Below are positions 38,081 to 50,225 of a stretch of 64,000 nucleotides of DNA, in pieces (position 1 is the stretch's first letter; each line of letters starts with the position of its first letter). The notes under the pieces are model-generated. The model did not search any database and was not told where the DNA came from. It worked only from the letters and a program-made list of their open reading frames with translations. Source of the stretch: Doris montereyensis (Eukaryota > Mollusca > Gastropoda > Nudibranchia > Dorididae); the NCBI GenBank assembly GCA_037039925.1, contig JAXRKP010000798.1, positions 40,001-104,000 on the forward strand, in the 5' to 3' direction. A program made the translations under genes and the position numbers.

Positions 38081-41000
38081 TTAACGCATGTGGAATTTGA
38101 AGCTGGGTCTCTGTTCCATTCCTTTAGGTTTGGCTTTCGATTTGTCTTTTTGGACTTTATTGTCAACAGCAAAACATTTCCACAGCCTGAGAGTTTCATC
38201 TGCTCCAGCTGATACAACAGTGGTGCCATCAGGAGAAAGACACAAGTGAAGAATACGAGCCGTGTGACCTGCAAATGTTGTTAATAATAATGTAAAACAA
38301 GGATTCACAACCTTAAGGGAAATTTTCTTTCACTCATTAAGCTGTTGAGAATAACGCATCATGATAAAAATGACACCTTGCTATACCGCCAGCTTTTCAC
38401 CTTTGTACACATCAGATAGTATACAAAAACATTAAAACAACTCATTATACGGCAATCCGCCAATGATTTTGTGTTAATTGTCCCTTAAGATTATGAAATA
38501 CAATTTGTTACACCACCTCCTTCCCCAGAGTGATGCAAGCAGGTAGGACATTGTTTGGCGCTGTCAAAAATTACTACGTCAAACAAAGCAACAGTATCGG
38601 TGCCCTGTGAGTCATGTTTCATCCCCACGTGCAATTCACCAATTCTCTCTCACTCTACGCAATCCTGGGCTTATGAACAAAGACGGATGTGTAGTGTATT
38701 GTCATGTCTTGCTACTACTTCTACTCGTGTTCTTATACTGGCTAAGGGCATTTTTGTTATAACGTCATTCTCTTTATAATGCCAAGTTACCACTGGCACA
38801 ACAGTTAGCTGTATAATGAGGTTTGAGTGTATTTTACATTACACTTCTCAACACTTTAATATAGATCTAAATCATGTTCTATTATTACTATTAACATAAC
38901 ATACACGTTTCCAGCACAAACTGTACATATTTCATGACACACAAAAGAAGAAAGAAAAAAAGAACATTGATTACTATGAAGGAAAGACTATAACCTGTCA
39001 GTTCAGCTACTTTGGTCATATTGGGATATTTCCATAAAGTCAATTGGTTTTGTGTGAATCCATGGCCAGAAATTAATTCCTTGTGTTCTTCTGACCACAA
39101 CAAAGCGCAAACCTGAAATATATAAATAAATATATATTAAGGTATATATTAATGTTCATTTCTAGACATATATGACAAAACATAGATACTTCATTTAAAT
39201 TCATATGATTTTAAGAAATCGTAAATAGATAATACAGATACTTTAAAGATAAAAAAAGAAAGAAAGATGGATTCATAGTCTGTATCCCCGCACAAGTGCA
39301 GGCTCACTGACTGTACATAGTTTATTCATAACAGGCCATTTCATTCAAAGTCCTTCTCAACCCCATGGGAGGATACAGTACAGCAGCCTGTTAGTGGCTT
39401 GTCCAAACCGCCCCGTTTTTCGGTCCTATTCACTTTGCGCCCTCTCCTCTATACAACATAGTAGCGTAATATAGCTTACACCATTGGACAGATCTATTCA
39501 AATTCAAGCCCTTTCCAACCATGTGTGTTGCGATAGGGAACGTGTAACACAATGTGCTCTCACACTCTAGTAAACGAGGGTGGTCAGACACGAAAGGCAG
39601 TGGCGAGCTGGTGAAAAACCAGCTCACGAGACACCCCCTCTCTTTTTTCACGTTGCAAGATAGCTCAATGAATGATAGTCCCTATGATTGGTCGAATCAG
39701 ATTGTGCTAAAAATAAGATTTATAATGATACCCCATAGTCCCGCCGATGTCAAAGTTAAGAGCTCGTCCGAGGCGATTAAAGTTTTAAAACGCTCCGTAG
39801 AACCACTTACGTTAAGAAACTCAGAGAAACCGAGCCCACCAAAAGGAAACTCATTCAATTGTGCATTAGAAACTACTAGAGTCATTAAATTTCAACTTTG
39901 CGAGTTACCGCGACAGAGCTTTGTTTAATGCGTCCTCGACCAAAACACGGCACAGTCTTCTAACTATATCTAGTAAGCGGTACTGACCAGTCGCTCTGCT
40001 CAGGCTGTGTGTGTGTTGTCGATTCAGTGCGTAGAGACAAATTATGCCGTTTTCGTATTTTTCCTTTTCTACATTGATAAAAAGCTGTCTTGTAGTTTTC
40101 AGCGAGGTGTGGGAAAAATGGCTTGTTCTATGTATTCATGACTTCAAGATTAAAAAGTATGACTTTTGAGAGTGATCATTTTTGCGAGATATTGAAGGTT
40201 AAATTTGGTGTTTTGGCCCATTTGAAAAATCGAACAAGTTTTGGGAAAATAAAAAAATTCGTAACTTCGTTTAATATTGTCCTACAGAAATGATTTGGTA
40301 TCAAATTACTCAGGTAATAATGTTCTTTCCGGTGGTAGCAATTGTTTTTCCATATTAAACTTGAGATTTCTGTCTGGACTACCTACTATTAGGCACTTTG
40401 TACTAACACTCTAACAAAATTTTCTCTACCTATAACTCAATATTCATTCACAACTGGGTCAAGTGAGGAAAGCAGACTGAACTACGAGTACAATGTTGTA
40501 AAAAAACAAAAACAAAACACATCGGCCAGACATGGAGTTTGAACCAGTGTCAGTGTGATTACAAAACTCACAACATTATGGTTTTGCTACAACCCAAACT
40601 TTTCACCTGTCTTTTTTCTTTCTCGTTGCCTCAAAAAATGAACATGGAATATTCACTTTGGAAAGAATGGAATGAAACCTTATTTCTATAGTCATAGAAT
40701 GCAAAGTCATCAAGGGTTTAAAGACATAATAACGTAAAAAAATATTTTTCATCCGTTTTCAACATCTTGATATTATACCTCTTTTGATGGCCCGATTCTA
40801 ATGTTCATATAACTCAGAATGTGAGCTTAGTGCCTTAAATAAAGTACTGTGATCATGAACTCAGATTTTTTATCGGTTTCACATAGACTCTTGTTGACTG
40901 ATATCAACACCATTGTCTATTTCAAAAAAATTATCCTAAATCATTCAGTCTGTGGAAATGTTTACTTAAAAAACCCCCCAAACAAACAAAATCAAATTAA

Positions 41001-44000
41001 TTATACTCACTTGAGACTGGGTATCAACTGATACAAGACTAGCACCATTGTTACAATTCCAAGTGCGAATGTGTCTGTCCGCTGTGCCACCTCCAGTTGC
41101 AAGAATGTTAGATTGCCACGGGCACCAGGACATTGCCTTCAATGACAAACAAAATAAATACTCCTATATTAAACTGTCTATGGAAAAGACATGTAAGAAA
41201 TTAAAATGGAAAATGTTTGCGAATAGTAATACATACTGAAAAGGGGCATGGAGGGGTATGTAAGGGATAAAGAGTGTATAATATAAAAAAATAATGAAAA
41301 GAGAAAAACAACTTGTTATCGTAATACACATGAAAATATCATTATATATATATATCAAAATATTATCGCCAGTCACTGGTATCACCACTTGACCTATCAA
41401 GTTCATTATCACTTACTGATTCAAGATCACTGTCTGAATAGACAGCATCATTATCAGTGTCTAATTCGGAAAACTCATTAAACAAGTCAAGAACCTAGTC
41501 CATTGTAAACAGTCTCCTACGAGATCTTGTAGATCTAGATCTTCCAGCTTCTGGCTGAGCACGTGTCATTAAAAAGAAACCCCAAAATTCACAGCGAAAT
41601 CAACAAACTACATGTCCATAGTTGCAGACATCTTTGTTGACATTCTGGGAAGCTGATTGCCAAACTTCAATCTGATTGGTTAAGATCTATTGCCTCTTAA
41701 GGGGAGGAGCGGGTTCTGGGAATGCCATTTTTTGCAGAAAATGGGATAAATCTAGTCTATCATACTAGTGGATAGAGCAGTTCATTCCGTCATAATGGAA
41801 TCATAAAGGAAGCTCAGTATCGATTCTTTAAATTTATACGATTTTTTTTAGAAACGATACAGGCCTATCTTTCAACACAGCTATTACAATAAAAGCCAGA
41901 AATATTATGGAAAGTACGGCAAGTTGGTACTCATTTTGATTGCCACATTAAACGCTATCCAAAACAACCTTATTTGAGGATCTATTATGAATATTGCCTT
42001 AGATCGGCCGGAAGTTACAGAACATATTCCGCACACCTATTATCAAAAGGCACCATCTCAAAATGAGGAAAAAGGTGCTGGTGCACTTGAAACAGTGTCA
42101 ATAAGAAGAAGTTAAGAGCCTCTCAAGGTTTTATAATGTTTCAAAGTATTATCCTACTCTTTTCTTAGGTTTATGGGAGAAAAATATATGCAAATAACAG
42201 AAAATAAGAGAAAAATACGAATATCTCAAAATGTCATTTTTGGACCGTTTTTTCAAACTTAGCTCGCATTTTTTATCCGATTGACTTGAAATTTGACACA
42301 AACCTTGCTTTTGATGCATGGAATAAAAGCATGCATCCATTAGATATTATTTTGCATACTTTCCGAAAAATGAATTTTTAGTTGAATAAAATTGCTGTAA
42401 ATTGTAAATATTTTATACGCAACTTTCAACACACTATAAAACTACAAATTTGATAGATTCGTCCAAACCCATGCATTCTTTTGTTCTATAGATGTAAATG
42501 AAGGAGTGTACAGATTTTGAGACACATCCCATAATAATTTATGCAGTTTTTACATTTTGAAAATGCATGTTATTTTAGCGTCATAAATCCAATATGGCGG
42601 CGTTGCCATGGCAACACCCGACAAAATTTCAGTTTCTCATATTTTCTCCTCTAATTAAGATACGTAAAACTCAAAAATCGAGGTCTTAGTTGACCTGCTC
42701 TATGGATTTTCAAAATGGCTTTCAGAACCCGCTCCTCCCCTTAAAATCTCATATGTCAGCACGATCTGCCACACCGCTCAAGGTCATCATGTCTCCGAAA
42801 CAACCTAAAAAAATGTTTTTATTAGAAGACACAGATGAGAAATATCTTAATTGATTAGGATACCTTCACAGCTGATTGATGCTGATTAAAAGTGTAGGCA
42901 GGCTGTGCATCAGGAAGAACAGATGTTGCGCCAGCCCTCCAGATGTTAACCAAATTGTCATTTCCACCACTAGCAAGGTAACGGCCATTTGGAGACCACT
43001 GCAACCCACAGACTTCCTGTGTGTGACCTTGTAGGGTCCCTACATGATGCTCAGCAACTCTAACATCATGGTGGTGGATGCTGCCTGTGCGACTCCCACT
43101 AAAAAGATACAACAATCAACTGATCTTAAAAAAGCTCACTAAGAAATCAAAAAGAAAAGATGAGAAGGATATCAAAGAAACATAAATCAACATTTGAACA
43201 AAAGTAATCTATAACCATCAATTACATAACCCATTATTTTATCTCTCAGAGTCAAGCAAGCTGGGAAATCATATTATAAATCAATGTAAAATCTGCATGA
43301 GTCGATATCAGAGTTAAAAAGAATTGAACAAAAAATTGTAAAAATCAAGAAACACTAACTAAATATTCAAACAAAAATTCTTTCACTTTATAAACATCAT
43401 TTTACCTGCTCAAAAGGTAGGAGTTCCATGAGAGAGAACCTACTCTAGCAGCATGTCCACCCATAGTTCTAAGTTTCTTTTGCTGAGCCGGGTCCCACAG
43501 CTTTAGAGGAGAATATAAAAAAAAGAAGAAATATTTGGAAAGTGATAAGAATAAGACAAACAACAGTTTATTTATTAGGAAACTCCTTTTAAACTTCAAA
43601 CCTAAGTATCATCACACATGTTGATACTTTGAGCTGAAAAATAATGATTGTTAAGATCTGAAATCATTGAGTAGAGAGTATTCTGTTGTGAATAAGGAAT
43701 GACAACTGCAGTTTACCTCGACAGCACCAGATGAAACACCAACAGCCAGATGGTATCCATCAGATGTCCATTTGACACAACTGACATATTCATCTCTGGA
43801 GGAATCCATCTCTACAAGTGGAGTGATAGCTCCAGAAGTTGCATCCATAGGTAAACAGAGCCCCCAAGTGCCACTGCTAGAACATTCTGCTTTGACCAGT
43901 CAATGAGAGAAAGATCTGGTTACAGAAAATACAAAGTACATATTATTTAATAACCATTCTCACTTAGCGCTTGATGATGAAACTTGGTAAGAGAGGGGAC

Positions 44001-47000
44001 ATCATATACAGTAGTGACCGCCTAAATGCGCAGTGCTTGGGAAGTAGAGAAAACGGGTATTTAGGCGAAAGTGGGTCAGGGGCAGCAATTTTTGGGGTGG
44101 GGAAAAGGTGGGGGGGGGGGGGGGGATCACCAAGTATGGTGCAGAAATTCAATATTTACGAAAAATGTAATGCGAGAAATAGGGACACCTGGAAATAATT
44201 AGCTATAAAAGAATTTTTGATCAATTACAAAGATATTTTATGATAATTTGGAGAAAATGAAACCCGCAGTTGCTGTTGAGACTGGGCATTTAGGCGAAAA
44301 TCTTGGTTTTGGAACGGGCATTTAGAGGGGCAATTTATATAGAAAAAACTTGGTTTCACTGAGATTGTGGGCATTTAAGCGGTCACTACTGTATTACCTA
44401 TGAAATTCTCTATTCCATGCATTGTATATAAATATATATATATATAAATATATAGGAAAAAACATGAAATGCTCAGGAGTAAAAGATCAGACAAACACAT
44501 TTAGTAAATGTTTCTAATTCTACTTTCTTTCAATGATATTTATCAAGTCCACCATATGCAGTGATCTCAGAGTGAATCAAGAGGAGACAGCTAGATGAAA
44601 GATATAGGTAATATGGTGAAAGGAAAGAAGTAGGACCTACCACCAGTAGCACCCGCCGACTGCCCATTCCTAATACTGCAACCAGGAGATAAGATGCAAA
44701 TTTCATCATGAGTATGATCAGATAGGATCTCATTGCAATCGTTCCTAATTGTAAATTTACTTTGTAAAATAGACTCAAGATATAATTGTTGTAATGTTAA
44801 TGCCTACAGAAAAGACAGCCTCAATTTGATTACCAAGATCTACATAGATGTCTACTTATGTTTTGGAGTTGACAGAACTTTCTTATCTATCTATCAGTAC
44901 CAGAATATACATTATGAGACTAAATTGATTATATTTGTTGCACTCCTTAAACAAATAAGTAAGAAGTAAGATATTAGCTTCTAGTTCAGAGAACATAAAA
45001 TTTCACTTACAGTAATCATCTAGAATATCCGGTGCATCTAGAATACGTTCTGGTACTTGTGGAATATACCTTGTTGTCTTTCTTTTATTGGCAGACATTT
45101 TACTGGTGCTGAACAGAACGCGCAAACCATTGTCATAACCTTGAAGATTCAGATAAAAAAATGATGAATAATTATGACACTAGAAAACTCAAAATATGGC
45201 ACCTCTAAAGTTTATTGTCTTTTAAAGAAGCAGTTTACAGTACAGTTGAGTCCGCAGAAAGTCAACTCGCTTAATAAAACGTCAATTTTCGTTTAAAGCT
45301 GGGTCTTTTTTTTGCAGTAAGCATTTCCCCCTCACTAATTCATCGTGTCTTGATTCGGATGATGACAGCCTTAGGAAGAGGTTCAACTTAAACTAAACTC
45401 AATCGGTTGTTTCATGAAAGCATTTAGGCTATTCCTATCACTTTATTGACTGATTTATGTGCGTGAGTAGGCGACCAGCTTAGTGAGAGTGCGTGTAGGT
45501 CTATCTGCTGTATGTATAGTGTAGTGTATTAGTATTAGGACCCATCTATCTCACTCGCTAGATTCTCTTCACTTCACAGCAGCCATACGACGCTTCACCT
45601 CTCTCAACAAAGGCAAATGATCCAGTGACCAGTCAATGAATGGCTTTTCTTTGTGTTCACACACACAAAGTCTGTTGGTAAAGGGGAAAATTGGAAAATG
45701 GTTAATGTCAGCCTTGCTTGAAGTGAATAGTTTCTTTGTCCCAACCTGTTGTAGAGGGTGGTGGGTGGCACCCGGATTGGGTAGTTTGGGGCCAAAATCT
45801 TTATTTTCTGTTTTCTACTATATTCAGGTAAAGCGATCATTTAATTTATCTGTTTAATGCCAAGAAATGTCAACAAGACGTATAAGTTGTTCGTTACAGA
45901 TTATTTCATAGGTGAGGGCAGGAAAAAAAAAGTTAAAACTTCAGGGTCAATTTCCTTAAAATCAAGTAAATAAATGGCATTGAAAAACCCTTATTCAACC
46001 AATCTGGTATCAGTATCACTGGATTCATCTAGCTATTGACAACACTCTTGTCAAGTTCAAGGTCCCAGAATAGTTGTTGAAAATGGAAAGTTTGGCCTAA
46101 ATCCAAGGAGAGAATGAGATTTACTAACCTCTGTGCTACGCTGTTACCTAGAAATCATGTGACTACTGAAAGTGACCACAGGCTTGCTGACCTCTCACTG
46201 GCATTTAAATCTTCAATCAAAATAAAACCTCTCCTTAGAATCAAATTAGACTGGATCACATTGAATCGAATAGGGAGATGACTACAAGAGGTACAATATC
46301 GAATGAGTGATCTAATTTGCACATTTTACACACTTGGCAGACCAATAAAATCATGGAGCCATGAATGGGCATGAAGGATGGAAAGGCGACCATTATATGG
46401 GCCGAACCTATCTATCATTCCGTCAACATTAAAATTAGGGAGATATGCGTCAGGATGGGGGATGGAAGGGTGACCTATATCTGGTCCCAGTAGGACAATC
46501 GTGCATGAGTAGAATGGCCAGCTTTAAGCTGTTATTCAATCACTGTCTACCCGTCATCTATAGCGAGTCTACTGGTCAACTCATTTGCACTGAACAATAG
46601 AATGTTATGAAACAATAAACCAGGTGATAGACAAGAGAGATACATGTTTCTTTAGTTCCGCTCCAATAAGTCTAGTGTCAATATGCATCCCCTGTATAGT
46701 TCATTATATGTATCATATCCATGGGGCAAATTTAATTACTGTCCTATGCTTTTAAAAAATACATTCTGCCCCAAAAGTGAGATGTTAGCTGGAGTGGAGT
46801 GGGATGTTAGCTGCGTGGAGTGGGATGTTAGGTGGTGTATTTGTAAAGAAAATGTTTGTATCCTGAAAAAAAAAAAGTGGGATGGTAGATGGTGGGATAT
46901 TAGGTGAGGACCAATGTCAGACTGATAATATAACTTATCAATAATAATAATAATAACCATAATTGATTATCACAACATCATGCTGATAATGATAATAATA

Positions 47001-49897
47001 AGAAGGAAATATAAAGAGGAAGAAAAAGAAGGCAGACAACGAAAAAGAGAAAGAAGGAGAAGCTAAGGAAGGAATAATTAAAAGGAGGAGAAACATGAGG
47101 AAAAAGTGGTAACGGTAAAAATAAGGAATGGCAGGGTTTTTTTACCGTTTTATTTCAACTTTTTGTTTCTTTCTCATGCATTTGAACAAAATTAAATAAA
47201 TACACCCAAACCTAAATTGAAACAACTGAATCATTAAAAAAAATAAATCCCACAAGTCTTATTTTGAATGGACACATTCGACTATCATACACAGCAATAA
47301 GATTTCTTCATACCATCTGAGCCTGCGGTGGTCTTTCTTTAAAACAAAGAATCTTTTGATCCATGGCATTCCCGTTTAAATTCTCCGTCATAATTTTGTG
47401 ATATTCATGTTGACTTGGACTCATCAAAGAACGCTCCTCCTTGGTTGGTTCATTCTGGGTACAAAGCTGATTAAAATACATCAGTTACAATAAAATATTT
47501 TATCACAAATTTGACCTTGTACTTCTTCGCTCAAATAAAACATAACTTATCCTTTACTGTATAAAAAACACAATGAACATTGGTAATAAATAACAGATAC
47601 GGCAGACTACTGACTGAATTAGTTATTGTTCTGGCATATGATATAGGCATAGTGAATTTTTTTTCTATGATTGCAAATGGGCTGTTGGTTTATTGATGGA
47701 CTCAGCCTCATATAATGTATACAAGAAAGCTAACATGAGAATCCCCCCCCCCAGTGAAAAAACAACCCATCTACAAAGAGCGCAAGTGGTGAATAGTCCA
47801 TCAAACAGTAATAACATGTACGTAAAGGTGAAAACTACATTGCAATGTCAGACAAACAGTAGCCTATCATATATATAGTGTCCCAATCAATTTTTCAGCT
47901 GCTCTTTTAGAGAGATTTGTTATTTAGGAAATTTATCAAAATTATATAGTCACAATAATATGACCGTTTAACGTCAATATTGACGATCCGGTAACGGTTC
48001 CTGTCTGACACTGCTACACCTGGGCTAATTTTATTCTGAGGAAGGTATGGATGCCCACCCATGCTATTTTCACCTTTGATCTTTGCTTCTTCTACATCAT
48101 ATATATTCAGAATAATGAAGTAGATAATAAGTATGAGGTATTAGAGGTTGTAGGGGTATTTTTAATAGGCCTTTTTTTAGTAGGGATTCAATTTTTGCCA
48201 GGGCTGCGACTGATTTCCAACTACCGATGCTTCTTTTACATGCGCAAAGGCACATGGGACCATGCATCTCATTTTATCCCGCCTGCCACAGGATAAAGGA
48301 GTAGAAGAAACCTAAAAAACGAATTCAAATTTAATTTGGATTTCAACCCACGACCTTTCGCTTGGTAGGTGAGTGCCGTACCTACTGAACTATCCGCGCC
48401 CACAATCAAACAGAGACGCCGATAGCTCAGCCAGTAGAGCGTCTGACTACCACCCAGAAGGCCTGATTTCGATTCCGTCCGAGCAAATTTGATGGCCCAC
48501 CTGTCGACCAAGCAGTGAAATTGATAGCTAGGTCTGTTCAGACTGGCGAAAGTAAAGGTGACATGGAAAGCCATGGCAAACTACCACACTATGCCGTAAG
48601 CTTAGAAATATCAGGACTACCTTACGCTCAGCTCTGAGTGTGAAATTTACTTTATTATCAAATTGAAGATGGGAGGGTGCATTAAGTGAGGGAAGCTAAC
48701 TACTATGTGCAGAAATTTGAAGGTAATTTAATATTTAATGTTATTCTTATAAAATATTGTTACAATCTACAAAATTAACATTTTCAGAAATGAGTATGTT
48801 TTAACAGTAAGCATGCATTCTGGTGGTTACTTCTGTATGTAACATCCTAATCATATGAAGAGTTTTTAAGCAATTTTCACAAGGAAATTAGGATGCTTTT
48901 AAATTTAAAATATCTTTAAATGTCTCTAGAGTTACTCTTGTTCACCTTGTAGTGTGCAAGATCAAATTTTGTTCCATTCCTGTTGGGGATAAATCTGTCT
49001 GCTCCAGATGGTGTTTTTGACCCTTTGCCACCAGGTGTCTTTTTTCTTCCTGAAAAATGTTTAAGAGGCAAAAACATTGATTCAATATAAATATTCCGTC
49101 ATATATTGTGCACATTAAATGTTTTTCTCATTGGAATATACTTCTCTGTCCACCAAATGTAAAATCAGGGTGAATTAAGAGCAAACAGCATGAAATAGTA
49201 AAAGAGTGCAAGAAAGGAAAGACCAACACTGCCAACAGCAGCCCCAACCAACTACCTACTAAAAATGACATAGATCTAGGTGCTATTTGATAACTTCCCT
49301 CTATCTATTTATCTCTAACTTTTTGAGTACTAAACAAGGAAGGATATTGCTCAATCAACTCAATGATGTCAGATTTATTCTTTCCCCCGCAAGAGTGAAA
49401 CATTTCAAAGGCATTTTTACTAAGTATTGGGTGCCAATCCCTGAACTGTTGTTTCTTTCGCTGGGTTGTTCTATGTCAAACGCTGATGTACCGGTTGTGG
49501 CGTTTCCTCACAATTTTAGCAGTAAACTTTAGTGTACGATACAAAAATTGTAGGGAAATGCCCACAGCCAACAACTCGGCGTTTGGTATAAAACAACTTA
49601 GGGGAAGCACTGATAGATCGGCAATTGGCACTCAGAGTTTTGAAGTAAAACAACAAAGATACCTGCAGAATTTGGAGTCTTCCTTCCAGATGGCGTCTTT
49701 TTATTTGAGCCAAAGCTCAGCGATTTATTTCCATCCTTGCTGGGAGTTTTGACTAATACAATGCTGGTGTTTTGGGCCCCATTCAAGGTGGAAGAAGCCA
49801 ACGGTTCAATTCGTGAATTCATGAATGGGCCATGAGTAAGAGGTGCATCCATTCGCATGGCACCATTGACTTCATTCTCCAGATTAGAGTATGCCAT
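38081..49897 (-). CDS. CDC20: CDC20: WD40 activator of the anaphase-promoting complex, two frame breaks
   Basis: Cdc20 recruits substrates to the APC/C and is the target of the spindle checkpoint. Exons 5' to 3': 49663-49897, 48946-49049, 47314-47466, 45011-45139, 43717-43915, 43406-43500, 42864-43098, 41011-41136, 38995-39112, 38081-38268, about 528 residues. It starts [20 protein letters not shown]. The C-box is DRFIPNR, and the Mad2-binding region reads [12 protein letters not shown]40 blades include [106 protein letters not shown] and [12 protein letters not shown]. The protein ends HMR; most Cdc20 end in IR, which docks on APC/C TPR subunits. Two one-base losses break the frame: a C at about 47319 (A-P-D-G expected) and a G at about 43845 (L-W-D-A-T expected). 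It is not the paralogue Fzr1: the N-terminus and the WD40 region match Cdc20 throughout. Confidence 0.94.
38365..38835. mobile_element. Possible degraded pogo-like MITE
   Basis: The right end GAGGTTTGAGTGTA resembles the GGGTTTGACTGTA termini at 16593 and 33108. No left terminus could be matched. It lies in the last CDC20 intron. Confidence 0.3.
39386..40391 (-). mobile_element. TIR-bearing nonautonomous element, copy 2
   Basis: Inverted relative of 5945-6556, about 1 kb long. The right end on the minus strand reads GGTAGTCCAGACAGAAATCT. The left end reads TTGTCCAAACCGCCCCGTTT, matching the inverted right end of copy 1. Interior similarity is extensive (CCAAAACACCAAATTTAA at about 40215). 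It lies in the CDC20 intron between 39112 and 41011. Confidence 0.65.
40515..40620 (-). repeat. Possible SINE head
   Basis: The minus strand gives GGTTGTAGCAAAACC… and the B-box-like word GGTTCAAACTCC. No body similar to the other SINEs is visible, so this is tentative. Confidence 0.25.
41385..41575 (-). pseudogene. piggyBac-like transposase N-terminal fragment
   Basis: The minus frame reads [19 protein letters not shown], a stop, then [20 protein letters not shown] and [11 protein letters not shown]. The Arg/Ser stretch and the acidic Asp/Glu/Ser-rich block mirror the N-terminus of the transposase at 24376. It lies just outside the TTAA element at 41697. Confidence 0.4.
41697..42744. mobile_element. 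Nonautonomous piggyBac-type element, 1048 bp
   Basis: TTAA lies at both ends (41697-41700, 42741-42744). Directly inside each is the same 18-base terminal repeat GGGGAGGAGCGGGTTCTG, inverted and perfect. No transposase frame lies inside. The termini differ from those of the 22012-24648 element, so a different piggyBac family would have moved it. It lies in a CDC20 intron. Confidence 0.9.
44009..44391. mobile_element. TA-flanked MITE, 383 bp
   Basis: Left CAGTAGTGACCGCCTAAATG and right (inverted) CAGTAGTGACCGCTTAAATG differ at one base and are flanked by TA. The interior repeats GGGCATTTAGGCGAAA-like words (near 44055, 44285, 44320, 44370) and holds a G15 run near 44110. It lies in a CDC20 intron. 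Confidence 0.88.
45140..47313. other. CDC20 intron, no gene
   Basis: CACAGTACAGTTGAGTCCGC at about 45237 resembles a Tigger terminus like the one near 61701, but no partner end was found. A purine-rich AGAAGGA stretch lies at 47000-47110. Nothing else is recognisable. Confidence 0.35.
48275..48415 (-). mobile_element. tRNA-headed SINE, family B
   Basis: On the minus strand a tRNA-like head reads GGCGCGGATAGTTCAGTAGG (box A region) and GTGGGTTGAAATCC (box B). A 60-70 base body ends near a CCTGTGGCAGGCGGG block. It abuts another tRNA-like head on the opposite strand. Anticodon-arm pairing is imperfect, so it is not called as a tRNA gene. Confidence 0.6.
48414..48660 (+). mobile_element. tRNA-headed SINE, family C
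   Basis: The head is GCCGATAGCTCAGCCAGTAG (box A region) followed by GATTTCGATTCCGTCC (box B). A 170-base body follows with GGTGACATGGAAAGCCATGG. The family differs from A and B by body sequence. Confidence 0.6.
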
Positions 49898-50109
49898 GAT
49901 TGCAAAAATGTGTAGATCTAGTATAGAGACTGATTCTGGGGAAAGAAAGCAGGGAAGAACTTGAATGAACTCCGAAGTTGGATCTAATTTAGATCTTTAG
50001 CTGTACATTGTTAATGACAATGAAGAATGAGATAGTAGGCTACTAAGTAGGTAGAGTTAGATTCAGATCTGGGTGTGTAGGAATGAGCTCTAGATATATA
50101 GCCTAGACC
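49898..50109 (-). promoter_or_regulatory. 5' region of CDC20
   Basis: These are the bases directly upstream of the CDC20 start. I see no TATA box or CpG island. The promoter is inferred from position alone. TCTAGATC words begin here. Confidence 0.3.
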
Positions 50110-50225
50110 TCGATCCAGAGCTACATATAAATCTAGAATCTAGATCTAGCTAGAATCTAGATCTAGATTTCTAGATCTAGAATCTAGATCTAGATCTAGA
50201 TTAGATCTAGATCTAGATCTATATT
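50110..50225. repeat. AGATCT/CTAGAT hexamer repeat
   Basis: Near-continuous reiteration of CTAGATCTAGAT with short interruptions by GAATC. The same words recur, scattered, at 900-1140, 24110-24190 (inside the piggyBac gene) and 57395. Confidence 0.85.

Noticed and set aside
39554..39928. 124-codon open frame on the plus strand
   Set aside because: It lies inside the dispersed TIR element shared with 5945-6556, where the frame is not conserved.
38081..49897. Fzr1/Cdh1 instead of Cdc20
   Set aside because: The N-terminal LDAP-type motif, the DRFIPNR and [10 protein letters not shown] contexts, and the [14 protein letters not shown] blade all match Cdc20 better than Fzr1.
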